Part shown: positions 16,358 through 25,240 of the stretch, in pieces
Layout of the letters: every line of letters begins with the position of its first letter
How positions within the stretch are numbered: position 1 is the stretch's first letter
Assembly: GCA_017416285.1 (NCBI GenBank)
Contig: JAFQCU010000007.1
Coordinates: 20,163-84,162 of the forward strand
Direction: 5' to 3'
Source of the DNA: Clostridia bacterium
GTDB lineage: Bacteria > Bacillota > Clostridia > Oscillospirales > Acutalibacteraceae
Length of the DNA stretch: 64,000 bases
Translations under genes and position numbers: made by a program
Notes under the pieces: model-generated
Databases searched by the model: none
Told to the model about the DNA's origin: nothing
The model's input: the letters and a program-made list of their open reading frames with translations, nothing else

Positions 16358-17374
16358 ATGGAAACCCTAAAGCTTGCAGTCAGTAAAACCGAATACCAAA
16401 ACAGCATTAACACCGCTGCCGAAATTTTAAAAAACGGCGGTGTGGTTGGCATGCCCACCGAAACGGTTTACGGTCTTGCCGCAAGCGCTTATGATGATAA
16501 AGCAATAAAAAAGGTTTTTGAGGCAAAGGGCAGACCGCAGGATAACCCCTTAATTGTTCATATAAGCGATATGGAAATGCTTAATGAGGTTGCCGAGGAT
16601 ATACCCGAAATTGTCTATACTTTAGCTGAAAAATTTTGGCCGGGGCCTTTAACAATGGTGCTTCACCGCACCGCAAAAATCGCTGAAAGTGTTTCGGCAG
16701 GGCTTTTAACTGTGGCTGTAAGAATGCCTTCAAGCAAAATTGCACTTGATGTCATAAGCAAAAGCGGTTTACCGCTTGCAGCACCCTCCGCCAATGTTTC
16801 GGGCAGACCCAGTCCCACAACTGCCAGCCACGTTGTAAATGATTTAGATGGTAAAATTGATGCGGTTTTAATGGGTGAGGATTCTGATTTTGGTGTTGAA
16901 TCTACCGTTATTACCCTTGTTGGCGAAACACCGATTTTATTACGTCCGGGTGCCGTAACCTATGAACAGCTTTTAAAGTTTTTGCCAAATCTAGAAATTT
17001 CAGATGCGGTTTTAAACGAATTAAAAGCGGGTGACAGGGCAGAATCACCAGGTATGAAATATAAGCATTACGCCCCAAAAACCACGGCTTTTTTGGTTGA
17101 GGGCGAAGGCTTTGCCGATTTTGTTAATAAACAGGAAAATGCTGTGGCAGTTTGCTTTATGGAAGAGGCTGGCAGTATTAAAATACCAAAGCTTATTTAT
17201 GGCAGTGCTGATGATAAGCTAAGTCTTGCACATTCAATTTTTGGGGTATTGCGTGAGGTTGATAAATTCGGCGCCGAGCGGGTGTTTATTCACGCACCCG
17301 AAAAAGAGGGCGTTGGTTTGGCGGTTTATAACCGGCTTATCCGTGCCGCCGCATTTAAGGTGATTAATATATGA
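16358..17374 (+). CDS. L-threonylcarbamoyladenylate synthase, Sua5 type
   Basis: A 338-residue enzyme that makes threonylcarbamoyl-AMP from threonine, bicarbonate and ATP for the t6A37 modification of tRNAs. The YrdC domain (1-205) shows KGRPQDNPLIVHI and SANVSGRPSPTTASHV. A C-terminal Sua5 domain (about 235-338) follows, joined by SPGMKYKHYAP, so this is the long Sua5 form rather than the short YrdC. It overlaps coaE by 4 bases (ATGA). Confidence 0.93.
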   Translation: METLKLAVSKTEYQNSINTAAEILKNGGVVGMPTETVYGLAASAYDDKAIKKVFEAKGRPQDNPLIVHISDMEMLNEVAEDIPEIVYTLAEKFWPGPLTMVLHRTAKIAESVSAGLLTVAVRMPSSKIALDVISKSGLPLAAPSANVSGRPSPTTASHVVNDLDGKIDAVLMGEDSDFGVESTVITLVGETPILLRPGAVTYEQLLKFLPNLEISDAVLNELKAGDRAESPGMKYKHYAPKTTAFLVEGEGFADFVNKQENAVAVCFMEEAGSIKIPKLIYGSADDKLSLAHSIFGVLREVDKFGAERVFIHAPEKEGVGLAVYNRLIRAAAFKVINI

Positions 17375-17949
17375 TTATTGTTGGATTAACAGGCCCCACA
17401 GGAGCGGGTAAAAGCAGCGCTTCTGCAGTTTGCGAAAAGCTTGGCGTTAAGCATATTGATTGTGATATTATCGCCCGCAAGGCAACCGAAAAGGGTCAAG
17501 AAGGACTTTTGGCTGTTGTAAAGGCTTTTGGTGAAGAAATTTTAAACCCTGATGGCACTTTAAACCGCAAGGCACTAGCTGAAAAAGCGTTTAAAGATAA
17601 TGACAGCACCGAGCTTTTAAATCAAACCCTTTTGCCGATTATTAAAAAAATGGTTATGTCTGAAATAAAGGGTGACAAGGTGCTGCTGGATGCTCCGACT
17701 CTTTTTGAAAGCGGTATTGATGAAATTTGCAATAAAACGGTAGCGGTTTTATCGGACAGTCAATTACGCCTAAAACGTATAATCGCCCGTGACGAGATTA
17801 CGAGCGAACAGGCACTTTTAAGAATTAATGCAGGCAAAAACGATGATTTTTATAAAGAAAAGTGCGATTTTGTAATATATAACAATACGGATGAGAATAC
17901 TTTTGATAGTGAGTTTTTAAGTCTTTTAAAGGAGATTTTTGAATTATGA
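17371..17949 (+). CDS. coaE: Dephospho-CoA kinase
   Basis: A 192-residue P-loop kinase for the last step of coenzyme A synthesis (3' phosphorylation of dephospho-CoA). Walker A is GPTGAGKSS (8-16), and HIDCDIIAR carries the substrate-binding Asp. The DAPTLFESG sequence corresponds to the family's D-x-P-L-L-F-E element. It is coupled to sua5 upstream and to the M18 peptidase downstream through 4-base overlaps. Confidence 0.93.
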   Translation: MIIVGLTGPTGAGKSSASAVCEKLGVKHIDCDIIARKATEKGQEGLLAVVKAFGEEILNPDGTLNRKALAEKAFKDNDSTELLNQTLLPIIKKMVMSEIKGDKVLLDAPTLFESGIDEICNKTVAVLSDSQLRLKRIIARDEITSEQALLRINAGKNDDFYKEKCDFVIYNNTDENTFDSEFLSLLKEIFEL

Positions 17950-19334
17950 GTGATATTAAGGAATTAAAGGAACAGCTTTTTTTAGCAAAAAAGAACGGTC
18001 GCCTTGTTGAGGATGATGTGGTTTTAGCAAAGGCCGATGAATATTGCGAGGGCTACAAAGCCTTTTTAGATGCCGCTAAAACCGAGCGTGAAGCCGTTAA
18101 TGAAGCGGTAAAAATGGCAGAAAATTGTGGCTTTGTACCGTTTGAAATCGGTAAAGCCTATGCAGCGGGTGATAAGGTTTATTTTAATAACCGTGGCAAG
18201 ACGGTTGCGTTTGCAGTTATCGGCAAAGAACCGATTGAAGCGGGCACTAATATTACCGCCGCACATATCGACTCACCCCGTCTTGATTTAAAGCCCAATC
18301 CCCTTTATGAGGATAGCGATTTGGCGCTTTTCAAAACTCATTATTACGGTGGTATCAGAAAATATCAATGGACCGTTACACCCTTGGCACTTCACGGCGT
18401 GTTTGCACTTCGTGATGGCAGAGTTATTGAGGTATCTTTGGGCGAAAAGGATGACGAGCCCAAGTTTGTTATTGGGGATTTGCTTCCACACCTTGCAAGA
18501 GAACAGGACAAACGCACCCTTCATGACGGTATTAAGGGTGAAGAGCTTAACGTTTTGGTTGGCAGTCACCCCTTTAGAAATGACGAGGGAAGCGAGCTTG
18601 TTAAGCTTAACATTTTAAAGCTTTTAAACGAAAAATACGGTATTACCGAGGGCGATTTCTTGTCAGCAGAGCTTACTATGGTTCCCGCTTACAAGGCGTG
18701 CGATATCGGTTTTGACCGTTCGCTTATAGGTGCTTACGGTCAAGATGACCGAGTTTGTGCGTATCCGGCGCTTACCGCAATTTTAGACCTTGAAATTCCC
18801 GAAAAAACTGCCGTTGCAATTTTGGCTGATAAGGAAGAAATCGGCTCTTGCGGTAATACGGGCTTGCAGTCGGACTTCTTGCGGTTTATTATAGGTGATC
18901 TTGCTAAAATGCAGGGCGGCGACCCGACTGTAGCACTTCGCAATTCAAAGTGTCTTTCGGCGGACGTTAATGCCGCACTTGACCCCACCTTCCCCGACGT
19001 TATGGAGCGTAAAAACGCAAGCTTTGTAAATTACGGCGTGGTGGTTACCAAATATACAGGTGCCGGCGGTAAGTCCTCTACAAGCGATGCTTCGGCTGAA
19101 TACACTGCTGAAATTATGGGTCTTTTAGATAAGGCAGGCATTGTTTGGCAGACGGGTGAGCTTGGCAAGGTTGATATTGGCGGCGGCGGTACCGTTGCAA
19201 AATATATTGCAAATATGGGTGTTGACGTTATCGATTTGGGTGTTCCGGTGCTTTCAATGCATGCTCCCTTTGAAACAACTGCAAAATTTGATGTTTATAT
19301 GTGCTACCGTGCAATGTATGAATTTATGAAGTAA
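17946..19334 (+). CDS. M18 family aminopeptidase
   Basis: A 462-residue zinc metallopeptidase of the aspartyl/lysine aminopeptidase I family. Metal and active-site stretches are AAHIDSPRLDLKP (His and Asp), ADKEEIGSCGNTG (the Glu-Glu pair) and VLSMHAPFE near the C-terminus (last metal His). It removes N-terminal residues from peptides in the cytoplasm and usually forms a dodecamer. Last gene of the run; it overlaps coaE by 4 bases. Confidence 0.93.
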   Translation: MSDIKELKEQLFLAKKNGRLVEDDVVLAKADEYCEGYKAFLDAAKTEREAVNEAVKMAENCGFVPFEIGKAYAAGDKVYFNNRGKTVAFAVIGKEPIEAGTNITAAHIDSPRLDLKPNPLYEDSDLALFKTHYYGGIRKYQWTVTPLALHGVFALRDGRVIEVSLGEKDDEPKFVIGDLLPHLAREQDKRTLHDGIKGEELNVLVGSHPFRNDEGSELVKLNILKLLNEKYGITEGDFLSAELTMVPAYKACDIGFDRSLIGAYGQDDRVCAYPALTAILDLEIPEKTAVAILADKEEIGSCGNTGLQSDFLRFIIGDLAKMQGGDPTVALRNSKCLSADVNAALDPTFPDVMERKNASFVNYGVVVTKYTGAGGKSSTSDASAEYTAEIMGLLDKAGIVWQTGELGKVDIGGGGTVAKYIANMGVDVIDLGVPVLSMHAPFETTAKFDVYMCYRAMYEFMK

Positions 19335-19402
19335 CTTAATGTCCGTTTTCGCATAAAATGTTAATGACGTAAATGTCAATAATATTTTAAAGGTGAAGAT
19401 GT

Positions 19403-19633
19403 ATGTTAGACAACAGAAGTAATTGTTGTAATATGTGCTGTCGCTCAAAAGTGACTGCTTGGATAATTGGCATAAGCTTATTTTTGGTAGCACTTGTTAT
19501 TGGTGCAATAATCGGCTCGTATTTCTCGGGCTTTGTGCTTGAAAATATTGTAGCGATTGTAATTTTAGGCATAGTTTTATTGCTTGCCGCAATATTTACG
19601 GCGCTTTTCGCACGTTGTAGATGTGAAGATTAA
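19403..19633 (+). CDS. Small two-segment membrane protein, Cys-rich ends
   Basis: A 76-residue protein. A Cys-rich head (NCCNMCCRS) precedes two hydrophobic segments (about 17-40 and 45-68), and the tail ends in ARCRCED. AAAGGTGAAG lies 6 bases before the ATG. I do not recognise the family. The clustered cysteines at both cytoplasmic ends could bind a metal or be lipidated, but neither can be shown. A terminator follows directly. Confidence 0.6.
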   Translation: MLDNRSNCCNMCCRSKVTAWIIGISLFLVALVIGAIIGSYFSGFVLENIVAIVILGIVLLLAAIFTALFARCRCED

Positions 19634-19638
19634 ATAAA

Positions 19639-19663
19639 AGCCGTCCGAAAGGACGGCTGTTTT
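19639..19663 (+). terminator. Hairpin terminator between the small membrane protein and DUF1653
   Basis: An 8-bp stem AGCCGTCC (19639-19646) with GGACGGCT (19651-19658) around a GAAA tetraloop is followed by a short T run, so it may be leaky. Confidence 0.75.
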
Positions 19664-19679
19664 AAAAGGAAGTTTTAAA

Positions 19680-19886
19680 ATGAAACTAGGGAAATACCGA
19701 CATTTCAAGGGCAATGAATATGAAGTGCTGGCAGTTGCAAACCACAGTGAAACTCTTGAAAAAATGGTAGTTTATAAAGCCCTTTATGGCGAAAAAGAAG
19801 TTTGGGTAAGACCGCTTTCAATGTGGGATGAGGAAATTACCCGTGACGGTAAAACCTTTAAGAGATTTGAATACATAGGCGAATAA
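19680..19886 (+). CDS. DUF1653 domain protein
   Basis: A 68-residue single-domain protein. KYRHFKGNEYEVLAVANHSET, VVYKALYGEKEVWVRP and FKRFEYIGE make up the DUF1653 pattern, a small SH3-like domain often of about 65 residues. The function is unknown; homologues are found alone or joined to enzymes. It is separated by 1 base from the MATE gene, so the two are co-transcribed. Confidence 0.88.
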   Translation: MKLGKYRHFKGNEYEVLAVANHSETLEKMVVYKALYGEKEVWVRPLSMWDEEITRDGKTFKRFEYIGE

Positions 19887-19887
19887 A

Positions 19888-21255
19888 ATGAAAAACCTAA
19901 CAAGTGAATTACAACACAAAAAAATGACCGAAACCCCGATAACTCGCCTTTTGGTGTCGTTATCGCTTCCGTCGGTTGCAAATATGTTATTATCATCTAT
20001 TTATAATATGGCGGATACATATTTTGTAACAAGTCTTGGCGAAAGCGCTATCGGTGGCGTGGGCATTGTTTTTTCAATTCAGTCAATTATACAATCGGTT
20101 GGTTTTGGCGTTTCAATGGGTGGCAGTAGTATTGTATCCCGTAAGCTTGGCGAAAAGGATAATGACGCCGCAAACCGTTATGCCTCCAGCTCGGTTTTAA
20201 TGGGGTTTGTGCTTGGTCTTGCAATAGCCATCATCTGCCTTTTATTTTTAGACCCATTGCTCTTACTTATAGGCTCTACCAAAACTATTTTGCCATTTGC
20301 CCGTGACTATGCGACTGTTATTTTAATTGCCGCCCCGTTAATGTGCACTTCGTTTGTTTTAGGCCCACTCTTACGTGCAGAAGGACGAGCCACCTTTTCA
20401 ATGCTTGTCGGTCTTTCGGGCGGTATAATAAATATGGCGCTCGACCCAATTTTTATTTTTGTTTTCGACCTTGGTGTAAAGGGTGCGGCTATTGCAACCG
20501 CTATCAGTCAGGCATTAAGCTTTTCCTTTGCGCTGTCTTTTTACATTTTTGGTAAGGGTGTTATTAAGCTTTCGCCTAAATTTATAAGCCACAGTCTTCG
20601 GGATTATTGGCTTATCATTAAAACCGGTGCTCCAACCGTTTTCCGTCAAGGTCTTGGCAGTGTGGCAACCACATTGCTTAACGTAAGGGTTAAAATTTAC
20701 GGTGATGCTGCCGTTGCGGCTGTCAGTCTGGCGAATAAGGTTTACATTTTCCTGCGTTCGATTGTTTTGGGCGTGGGACAAGGCTTTCAGCCGATTGCGG
20801 GTTATAACTATGGCGCAAAACGGATTGACAGGGTTAAAAAGGTTTTTGTTGCGGCAACAATTTTTGGCTCGGTTGCGGCTGGACTCGGTGCTGTGCTGTG
20901 TGCAGTTATGCCTACACAGGTTATGAACCTTTTTGGTGCAGAAAATCCCGAGGTTGCAAAAATCGGAGCACGGCTTCTGGCTATGCACGCATTTGCGCTT
21001 CCGTTTTTGGGCTTTTCGTCATACGTTAATATGATGTATCAGTCGCTTGGCTTTGTTAAGGGCGCAACTTTTTTGGCTTCGTGCCGACAAGGTGTATATT
21101 TTATACCGCTTATCCTAATTTTGCCGATATTCTTTAAAATCGACGGCGTGCTTATTACTCAGCCCATAGCAGATATTTTAACATTTTTAACTTCAATTCC
21201 GTTTTGTATTTGGTTTATCAAGAAAATACTTAATACTAAAAAAACACCCGCTTAA
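19888..21255 (+). CDS. MATE family efflux transporter
   Basis: A 455-residue twelve-segment exporter of the MATE/DinF type, driving drug or metabolite export with Na+ or H+. Recognisable: TPITRLLVSLSLPSVANMLLSSIYNMADTYFV at the first segment (quoted in part here), GGIINMALDPIFIF, and the second-half repeat APTVFRQGLGSVATTLL. No clear ribosome site precedes the ATG, only 1 base after DUF1653, so it is probably coupled to that gene. The substrate is unknown. Confidence 0.88.
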   Translation: MKNLTSELQHKKMTETPITRLLVSLSLPSVANMLLSSIYNMADTYFVTSLGESAIGGVGIVFSIQSIIQSVGFGVSMGGSSIVSRKLGEKDNDAANRYASSSVLMGFVLGLAIAIICLLFLDPLLLLIGSTKTILPFARDYATVILIAAPLMCTSFVLGPLLRAEGRATFSMLVGLSGGIINMALDPIFIFVFDLGVKGAAIATAISQALSFSFALSFYIFGKGVIKLSPKFISHSLRDYWLIIKTGAPTVFRQGLGSVATTLLNVRVKIYGDAAVAAVSLANKVYIFLRSIVLGVGQGFQPIAGYNYGAKRIDRVKKVFVAATIFGSVAAGLGAVLCAVMPTQVMNLFGAENPEVAKIGARLLAMHAFALPFLGFSSYVNMMYQSLGFVKGATFLASCRQGVYFIPLILILPIFFKIDGVLITQPIADILTFLTSIPFCIWFIKKILNTKKTPA

Positions 21256-21270
21256 ACGGGTGTTTTTTTG
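21242..21270. terminator. Bidirectional terminator between MATE and XRE genes
   Basis: Stem AAACACCCG with CGGGTGTTT around CTTAAA, with A-rich and T-rich flanks. It overlaps the last codons of the MATE gene. Confidence 0.85.
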
Positions 21271-21285
21271 CGTTCAAATTATAGT

Positions 21286-22023
21286 TTATTTATTTTTCTT
21301 ACAAAGCTTTCCGATAAAGTCTGCCAAAAAATAATAAACGGGAATGGTTAAAAACATAATCCAACCGGGGTGCCACCATTCTTTTACCATACCGAAATAC
21401 ATATAAAGCATTACAACAAGCACGGGGTAGCAAAATTCGCCTGCGTTTTTACGGGCAATGGCATCAATAAGGGTGTAATAAAGCGGTATGGTTAAAAATA
21501 CTAACCAACCAAGACCCCAGCCGCCTAAAATTTCCAAACTGCCGAATAACAGATATGCAATAACGGTTATGATGGGATAGGGGAAGCGTTTGAAAAAGCG
21601 GTATGCACGTGAATCAATTTGCTTTTTCGGGAAAACTATATGACCGTTTTCGGTAACGTTTACTCCATCTTTATCAATATGCACGTTTGTGTCTTTGGTG
21701 TCAACGTGAATACCCTTCCAATTTATATTAACTTTATCACCCGTGTGACTTTCAACCTGAATGCCCGCAGGGGAAATATCAACTTTATCATTAGTGGGTG
21801 CTTCTTCTTGCTTGGATGAAGTTTCACCTAAAACCAAATCATCAAGTGAAATATTATAGAGCTTGGCTAGTGCAATAAGGTTGTTGGTATCGGGCGAGCT
21901 TTCATCCCTTTCCCATTTACTTACTGCTTGGCGTGACACACCAATTTTTTCGGCAAGCTCTTCTTGTGAAAAGCCTGCATTTTTGCGGTGGTTATATAAT
22001 TTTTCGCCAATGCTGTTATTCAT
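21286..22023 (-). CDS. XRE-family regulator with C-terminal membrane domain
   Basis: A 245-residue protein. A helix-turn-helix (about 4-60: FSQEELAEKIGVSRQAVSKW, SSPDTNNLIALAKLYNISLDDL) is followed by a polar beta-rich stretch of short repeats (about 75-135, with GIQVESHTGDKVNI and GIHVDTKD) and then four hydrophobic segments (about 145-240). Such XRE-membrane proteins may sense envelope or ion conditions. I use the ATG at 22023, 9 bases from AAGGA, over an ATG two codons earlier that is too close. An ACCAAAATTGGT palindrome (22083-22094) upstream could be its operator. Confidence 0.75.
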   Translation of the reverse strand: MNNSIGEKLYNHRKNAGFSQEELAEKIGVSRQAVSKWERDESSPDTNNLIALAKLYNISLDDLVLGETSSKQEEAPTNDKVDISPAGIQVESHTGDKVNINWKGIHVDTKDTNVHIDKDGVNVTENGHIVFPKKQIDSRAYRFFKRFPYPIITVIAYLLFGSLEILGGWGLGWLVFLTIPLYYTLIDAIARKNAGEFCYPVLVVMLYMYFGMVKEWWHPGWIMFLTIPVYYFLADFIGKLCKKNK

Positions 22024-22073
22024 AAACATCGTTCCTTTCCTTTTTTACAAGGATATTATACTATTTTTCGGGC

Positions 22074-22110
22074 AGTTGCGCCACCAAAATTGGTAGTCAT
22101 TTCCGCAACT
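22074..22110. promoter_or_regulatory. Operator-like palindromes upstream of the XRE-membrane regulator
   Basis: AGTTGCG (22074-22080) and CGCAACT (22104-22110) are inverted repeats enclosing the palindrome ACCAAAATTGGT (22083-22094). They sit just upstream of a minus-strand TATAAT, so they are placed where a regulator would bind. Confidence 0.4.
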
Positions 22111-22126
22111 TTAGGTTGACAGGGGG

Positions 22127-22600
22127 TTACTCTTCCTTGGAACGCAAATATTTTTGAAGTACTTCTTCTATGTTGTTTTCGTTTAATATATAATCTTCAT
22201 GAATTTCGTTGCATATCCATGCGTAATAATCAAAAATCGCTTCAATAAATGAGGTGAGGATTTCCTCAATAGACCATTGTTCTGTTCTTACCGGAAGACG
22301 AATATACGGAATGTCATTTTCGTTATCGAAATTGGGATAATCCGAAAAATCTGACCAATAAAACAGATATCCAACTCTTTTACCGTCACGTCTAATTAAG
22401 TAATGCTTATATTCAAAATCAACCCATAGGGTTATTGGGATAGAGTAGTTGTTTTCAACCCAATTAACAAAGCTAATAAGCTCGTTTTTAATATCTTGTG
22501 GTATTTTCTTATCGAAACAAATATTGAATAGTGGCGAAATGTTTTCCGTTACATTTAGCTTTACGGATTGCGCTTTATCCCAAACATTTTGGCTTTTCAT
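22127..22600 (-). CDS. Hypothetical cytoplasmic protein
   Basis: A 157-residue soluble acidic protein that I do not recognise. It contains aromatic-rich WVDFEYKHYLIRRDGKRVGY and a C-terminal helical part (ILTSFIEAIFDYYAWICNEI). The ATG at 22600 follows AGAGGTG by 6 bases; a GTG three codons earlier is inside that site. Small proteins of this type sometimes act as immunity or antitoxin-like factors, but nothing here proves it. It has its own promoter. Confidence 0.55.
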   Translation of the reverse strand: MKSQNVWDKAQSVKLNVTENISPLFNICFDKKIPQDIKNELISFVNWVENNYSIPITLWVDFEYKHYLIRRDGKRVGYLFYWSDFSDYPNFDNENDIPYIRLPVRTEQWSIEEILTSFIEAIFDYYAWICNEIHEDYILNENNIEEVLQKYLRSKEE

Positions 22601-22620
22601 AAGTATCACCTCTTGATTGG

Positions 22621-22649
22621 ATTATAGCATAATATGTATGTCTTTTCAA
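22621..22649 (-). promoter_or_regulatory. Promoter of the hypothetical gene at 22127
   Basis: On the minus strand TTGAAA (22649-22644), a 17-base spacer and TATAAT (22626-22621). Confidence 0.65.
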
Positions 22650-22673
22650 TGAAATTAGGTTTATGGCGCTTAG

Positions 22674-22702
22674 ATTCAATATCAACTTTAATTCAATATC
22701 AA
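22674..22702. promoter_or_regulatory. Two tandem ATTCAATATCAA repeats (operator-like)
   Basis: The 12-mer ATTCAATATCAA occurs at 22674-22685 and 22691-22702, 17 bases apart start to start. It lies between two divergent promoters and just upstream of the -35 of the XRE-RDD gene, a likely site for that regulator. Confidence 0.45.
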
Positions 22703-22707
22703 TTTTC

Positions 22708-22736
22708 TTGATTTGGGATGAGTGCTGTTTTATAAT
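22708..22736 (+). promoter_or_regulatory. Promoter of the XRE-RDD gene
   Basis: TTGATT (22708-22713), a 17-base spacer and TATAAT (22731-22736). Confidence 0.7.
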
Positions 22737-22769
22737 TGTTATACAGACTTTTATTCGTGAGGGGTTAAA

Positions 22770-23894
22770 ATGAACGATTATAAATTTGGCAATTTTTTGT
22801 GTATGCTTCGTGAGAAAAAAGGAATGACTCAAGCAGAAATTGCCAATATGCTCGGGGTTACGGCTGCGGCGGTTTCTAAATGGGAAAACGGCAGTTCAAA
22901 ACCAAGGGTTGATGTTTTAATTAAGTTGGCCCAAATTTTAGATGTTAGGGTTGAAGAACTAATGTCAGGTGAATATATTGATTTTGAAACATTAGACCCA
23001 GAAACCGTAAAAACAATAAATGAAAGATATGAATATTTGATGAAGGTTGACAGTCATAATACTATGGGGGTAAAAATACGGCGCCTAATAGCTGCAGCAA
23101 TCGACTGGAATATTATCGGTTTTTCGGTTATAATAATGCTCGTGTTGTACGTGGCGGCATTTGATAATGCTATTCAGCAAGCTTACGCTCCTGCAAATCT
23201 TGGAATGATGTTAGTTATGCTTTTGTATCCAATTGGTTTTATCCTTAGAGATGTAATATTTTTGGGACGGTCATTGGGAAAAAGAATTGTGGGCCTTACA
23301 ATAATTGATAAAAAAGACGGGCGACCAGCAACTTTTATAAAACGAATTATTAGAAATATTTTTTTGCTGTTTATGCAGTTTGATGTTATTGTTATGCTTA
23401 TTATCGGGCGTAGTATAGGGGATTGTGTTGCACAAACTCTTGTTGTACCGTTGAAAGCACCCAATACAAAAAATAAGGCGACATTAAAACCCAATTTACA
23501 GCAGACAGAAGTTGAAAAAATAAATAGCTATTCACCGCCAAAAGCAAATAATGTTAAAAAACTTACTATAATTTGTGTGTGCGTTTTCGTTGCCTTTGCG
23601 ATTTTTATTTCATCAATTGTTATGATTGCAATTTCTTCTACAAGGGATAGTGAGGAATATAAACTAGCATACAGTTATTTTGTTGAAAGTGAAACTTTTA
23701 AGTCACTTAAAGTTGAGGAATCGAAAATTTTTAACAATAGTTATTCATCAGAATGGAATTTTACTGAAAATGGAAATTACGATTATAAAACAGCAAAAAT
23801 TTCATTTATCGTCAAATTTAAAACCTATGTAGTTGTGTGCCATTACAAAAATGACACGTGGACAGTCTGCGAAGAATGCACGCAATTTAAGTGA
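22770..23894 (+). CDS. XRE helix-turn-helix fused to an RDD membrane domain
   Basis: A 374-residue protein in three parts. Residues 5-65 are an XRE DNA-binding domain (MTQAEIANMLGVTAAAVSKW). Residues 105-230 are an RDD domain with RRLIAAAIDWNII and GRSLGKRIVGLTI, the usual Arg and Asp-containing helices. After a further membrane helix (about 265-292) comes an external domain of about 80 residues ending in VCHYKNDTWTVCEECTQF, with paired cysteines. This looks like a one-component membrane-tethered regulator that reads an outside signal; the signal is unknown. Confidence 0.78.
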   Translation: MNDYKFGNFLCMLREKKGMTQAEIANMLGVTAAAVSKWENGSSKPRVDVLIKLAQILDVRVEELMSGEYIDFETLDPETVKTINERYEYLMKVDSHNTMGVKIRRLIAAAIDWNIIGFSVIIMLVLYVAAFDNAIQQAYAPANLGMMLVMLLYPIGFILRDVIFLGRSLGKRIVGLTIIDKKDGRPATFIKRIIRNIFLLFMQFDVIVMLIIGRSIGDCVAQTLVVPLKAPNTKNKATLKPNLQQTEVEKINSYSPPKANNVKKLTIICVCVFVAFAIFISSIVMIAISSTRDSEEYKLAYSYFVESETFKSLKVEESKIFNNSYSSEWNFTENGNYDYKTAKISFIVKFKTYVVVCHYKNDTWTVCEECTQFK

Positions 23895-23974
23895 TTGGGA
23901 TGGGATGCGTTTCTCTCGTGGGTTTTTATGAAACATCTCACTTTATTCGATATGAAATAATCTATCCTAAATAA

Positions 23975-24010
23975 AAATATCCCCGCCGAGAAATCGGTGG
24001 GGATATTTAA
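23975..24010 (+). terminator. Hairpin downstream of the XRE-RDD gene
   Basis: A 15-bp stem from AAATATCCCCGCCGA (23975-23989) and TCGGTGGGGATATTT (23994-24008), including one G-T pair, around a GAAA loop. The T run is short, so it may terminate weakly. Apart from this hairpin I see nothing in 23895-24113. Confidence 0.65.
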
Positions 24011-24113
24011 TAGTTGCTTTCAAGTTGTATTTTGAAGCACATAAAAATTAGATTGATAAAAGCGTTAAGCACTTATATAATGTAAAATAATTTTATTTTT
24101 TAACAATGTCAAC

Positions 24114-24944
24114 TCACTTATACAGAATGGCATTCGTTATTCTATCTGCCAGTTCGTATTGAGGGGAATACTTGTCAATATCGTTTGTTTTAAAAATTGC
24201 CATAACAATATTGTCTATTGTGATAAAGCAAATAATCATTGCTATGCCACCGAAAACAAGCCCCAATCCTTCACAAAAAGCAATTGTGGTATTTAAGCCA
24301 TTTATTAAACCGTTAAAGACAGTGCCGAACCCATATCCGAAAATCCACGTTATAACGCTTATAATAAGTATTAGTAAGCCACTAAGCAACATAGTAAGTA
24401 AAACTAAAAGGGTTTCAGCAAAGGGATATACTGTAACAGCAAAGAAAATTGCCAATCTGATTATACCCCAAATGGTTAAAGCAATATTTTTTAAACCAAT
24501 TAAAAACGTTTGGGAAGAAAAAATATCTAAAAAACTTGTCCACGTAGTGCGAATATCACATATATAATTGATGGCGCTATCAATGAAAGGAATATTTAAA
24601 AACAGTGATATTAATGCTGAAACAACAACGGTTGGCAAAAGCATGGATACATTAAACATAAAGTTTTTAAAGCCAATTTTCGGGTAATTACCACTTTTCA
24701 AAATAAGCAGATTAAATAATTGAATGCCAAAAATAAGTATGCCTGCTTTAAAATAAATCGGCATAAGCCCCAATAAGGTGGTTGATGTAAAATTGAATAT
24801 CGTAGAAAGAGCGGCTGCATTATCAATGATTATTAGTGAATAGTTTTCATTTGAAATGGTCTGAGAAAGTATTAAAAACAAAATGGGACATAGTAAATTA
24901 CCAGCAATGATTACCAATAATGCCGGCTTGATTGTGTGTCTCAA
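24114..24944 (-). CDS. Hypothetical polytopic membrane protein
   Basis: A 276-residue protein with about six or seven hydrophobic segments and short loops, and a charged C-terminus (NDIDKYSPQYELADRITNAIL). I recognise no family signature. The frame has normal coding bias for the window and convergent neighbours. No ribosome site stronger than GGGGGA is seen before the ATG at 24944. It could be a channel-like or exporter-like component, but no function can be given. Confidence 0.55.
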   Translation of the reverse strand: MRHTIKPALLVIIAGNLLCPILFLILSQTISNENYSLIIIDNAAALSTIFNFTSTTLLGLMPIYFKAGILIFGIQLFNLLILKSGNYPKIGFKNFMFNVSMLLPTVVVSALISLFLNIPFIDSAINYICDIRTTWTSFLDIFSSQTFLIGLKNIALTIWGIIRLAIFFAVTVYPFAETLLVLLTMLLSGLLILIISVITWIFGYGFGTVFNGLINGLNTTIAFCEGLGLVFGGIAMIICFITIDNIVMAIFKTNDIDKYSPQYELADRITNAILYK

Positions 24945-25134
24945 AATATCCCCCCTACTTTTTTAGATTAAACATATCGAAAAGTGCATTTTTAATATGA
25001 CTTTTTGTCTTTGAATTTCTAAATTTCAACATTGCACCTACCTTGCGGTTAGTGCTTTTTATTATTGGAAGGGGAGCACAAAGTCGAATCTTTTTAAAAT
25101 TTGACCTATATGTTCGAACCCTACATTTTTTAGA

Positions 25135-25235
25135 ATGAAATATTTCACTACATTGAATTATGAAATTTTCTGCTGATGCAGAAAGTGAAATATTTCATAT
25201 GCAACAGCATATTTCACTCGCCGTAAGGCGAAGTT
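25135..25235. repeat. Multi-hairpin intergenic repeat element
   Basis: A 14-base perfect inverted repeat ATGAAATATTTCAC (25135-25148) / GTGAAATATTTCAT (25185-25198) encloses a smaller hairpin TTTCTGC/GCAGAAA (25167-25184). Two more hairpins follow: ATATGC/GCATAT (about 25197-25212) and TCGCC/GGCGA (about 25219-25232). The GTGAAATA words are characteristic of dispersed palindromic elements I know from Clostridia. The rest of the 330-base gap from 24945 to 25134 shows no gene that I can support. Confidence 0.65.
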
Positions 25236-25240
25236 CATTG

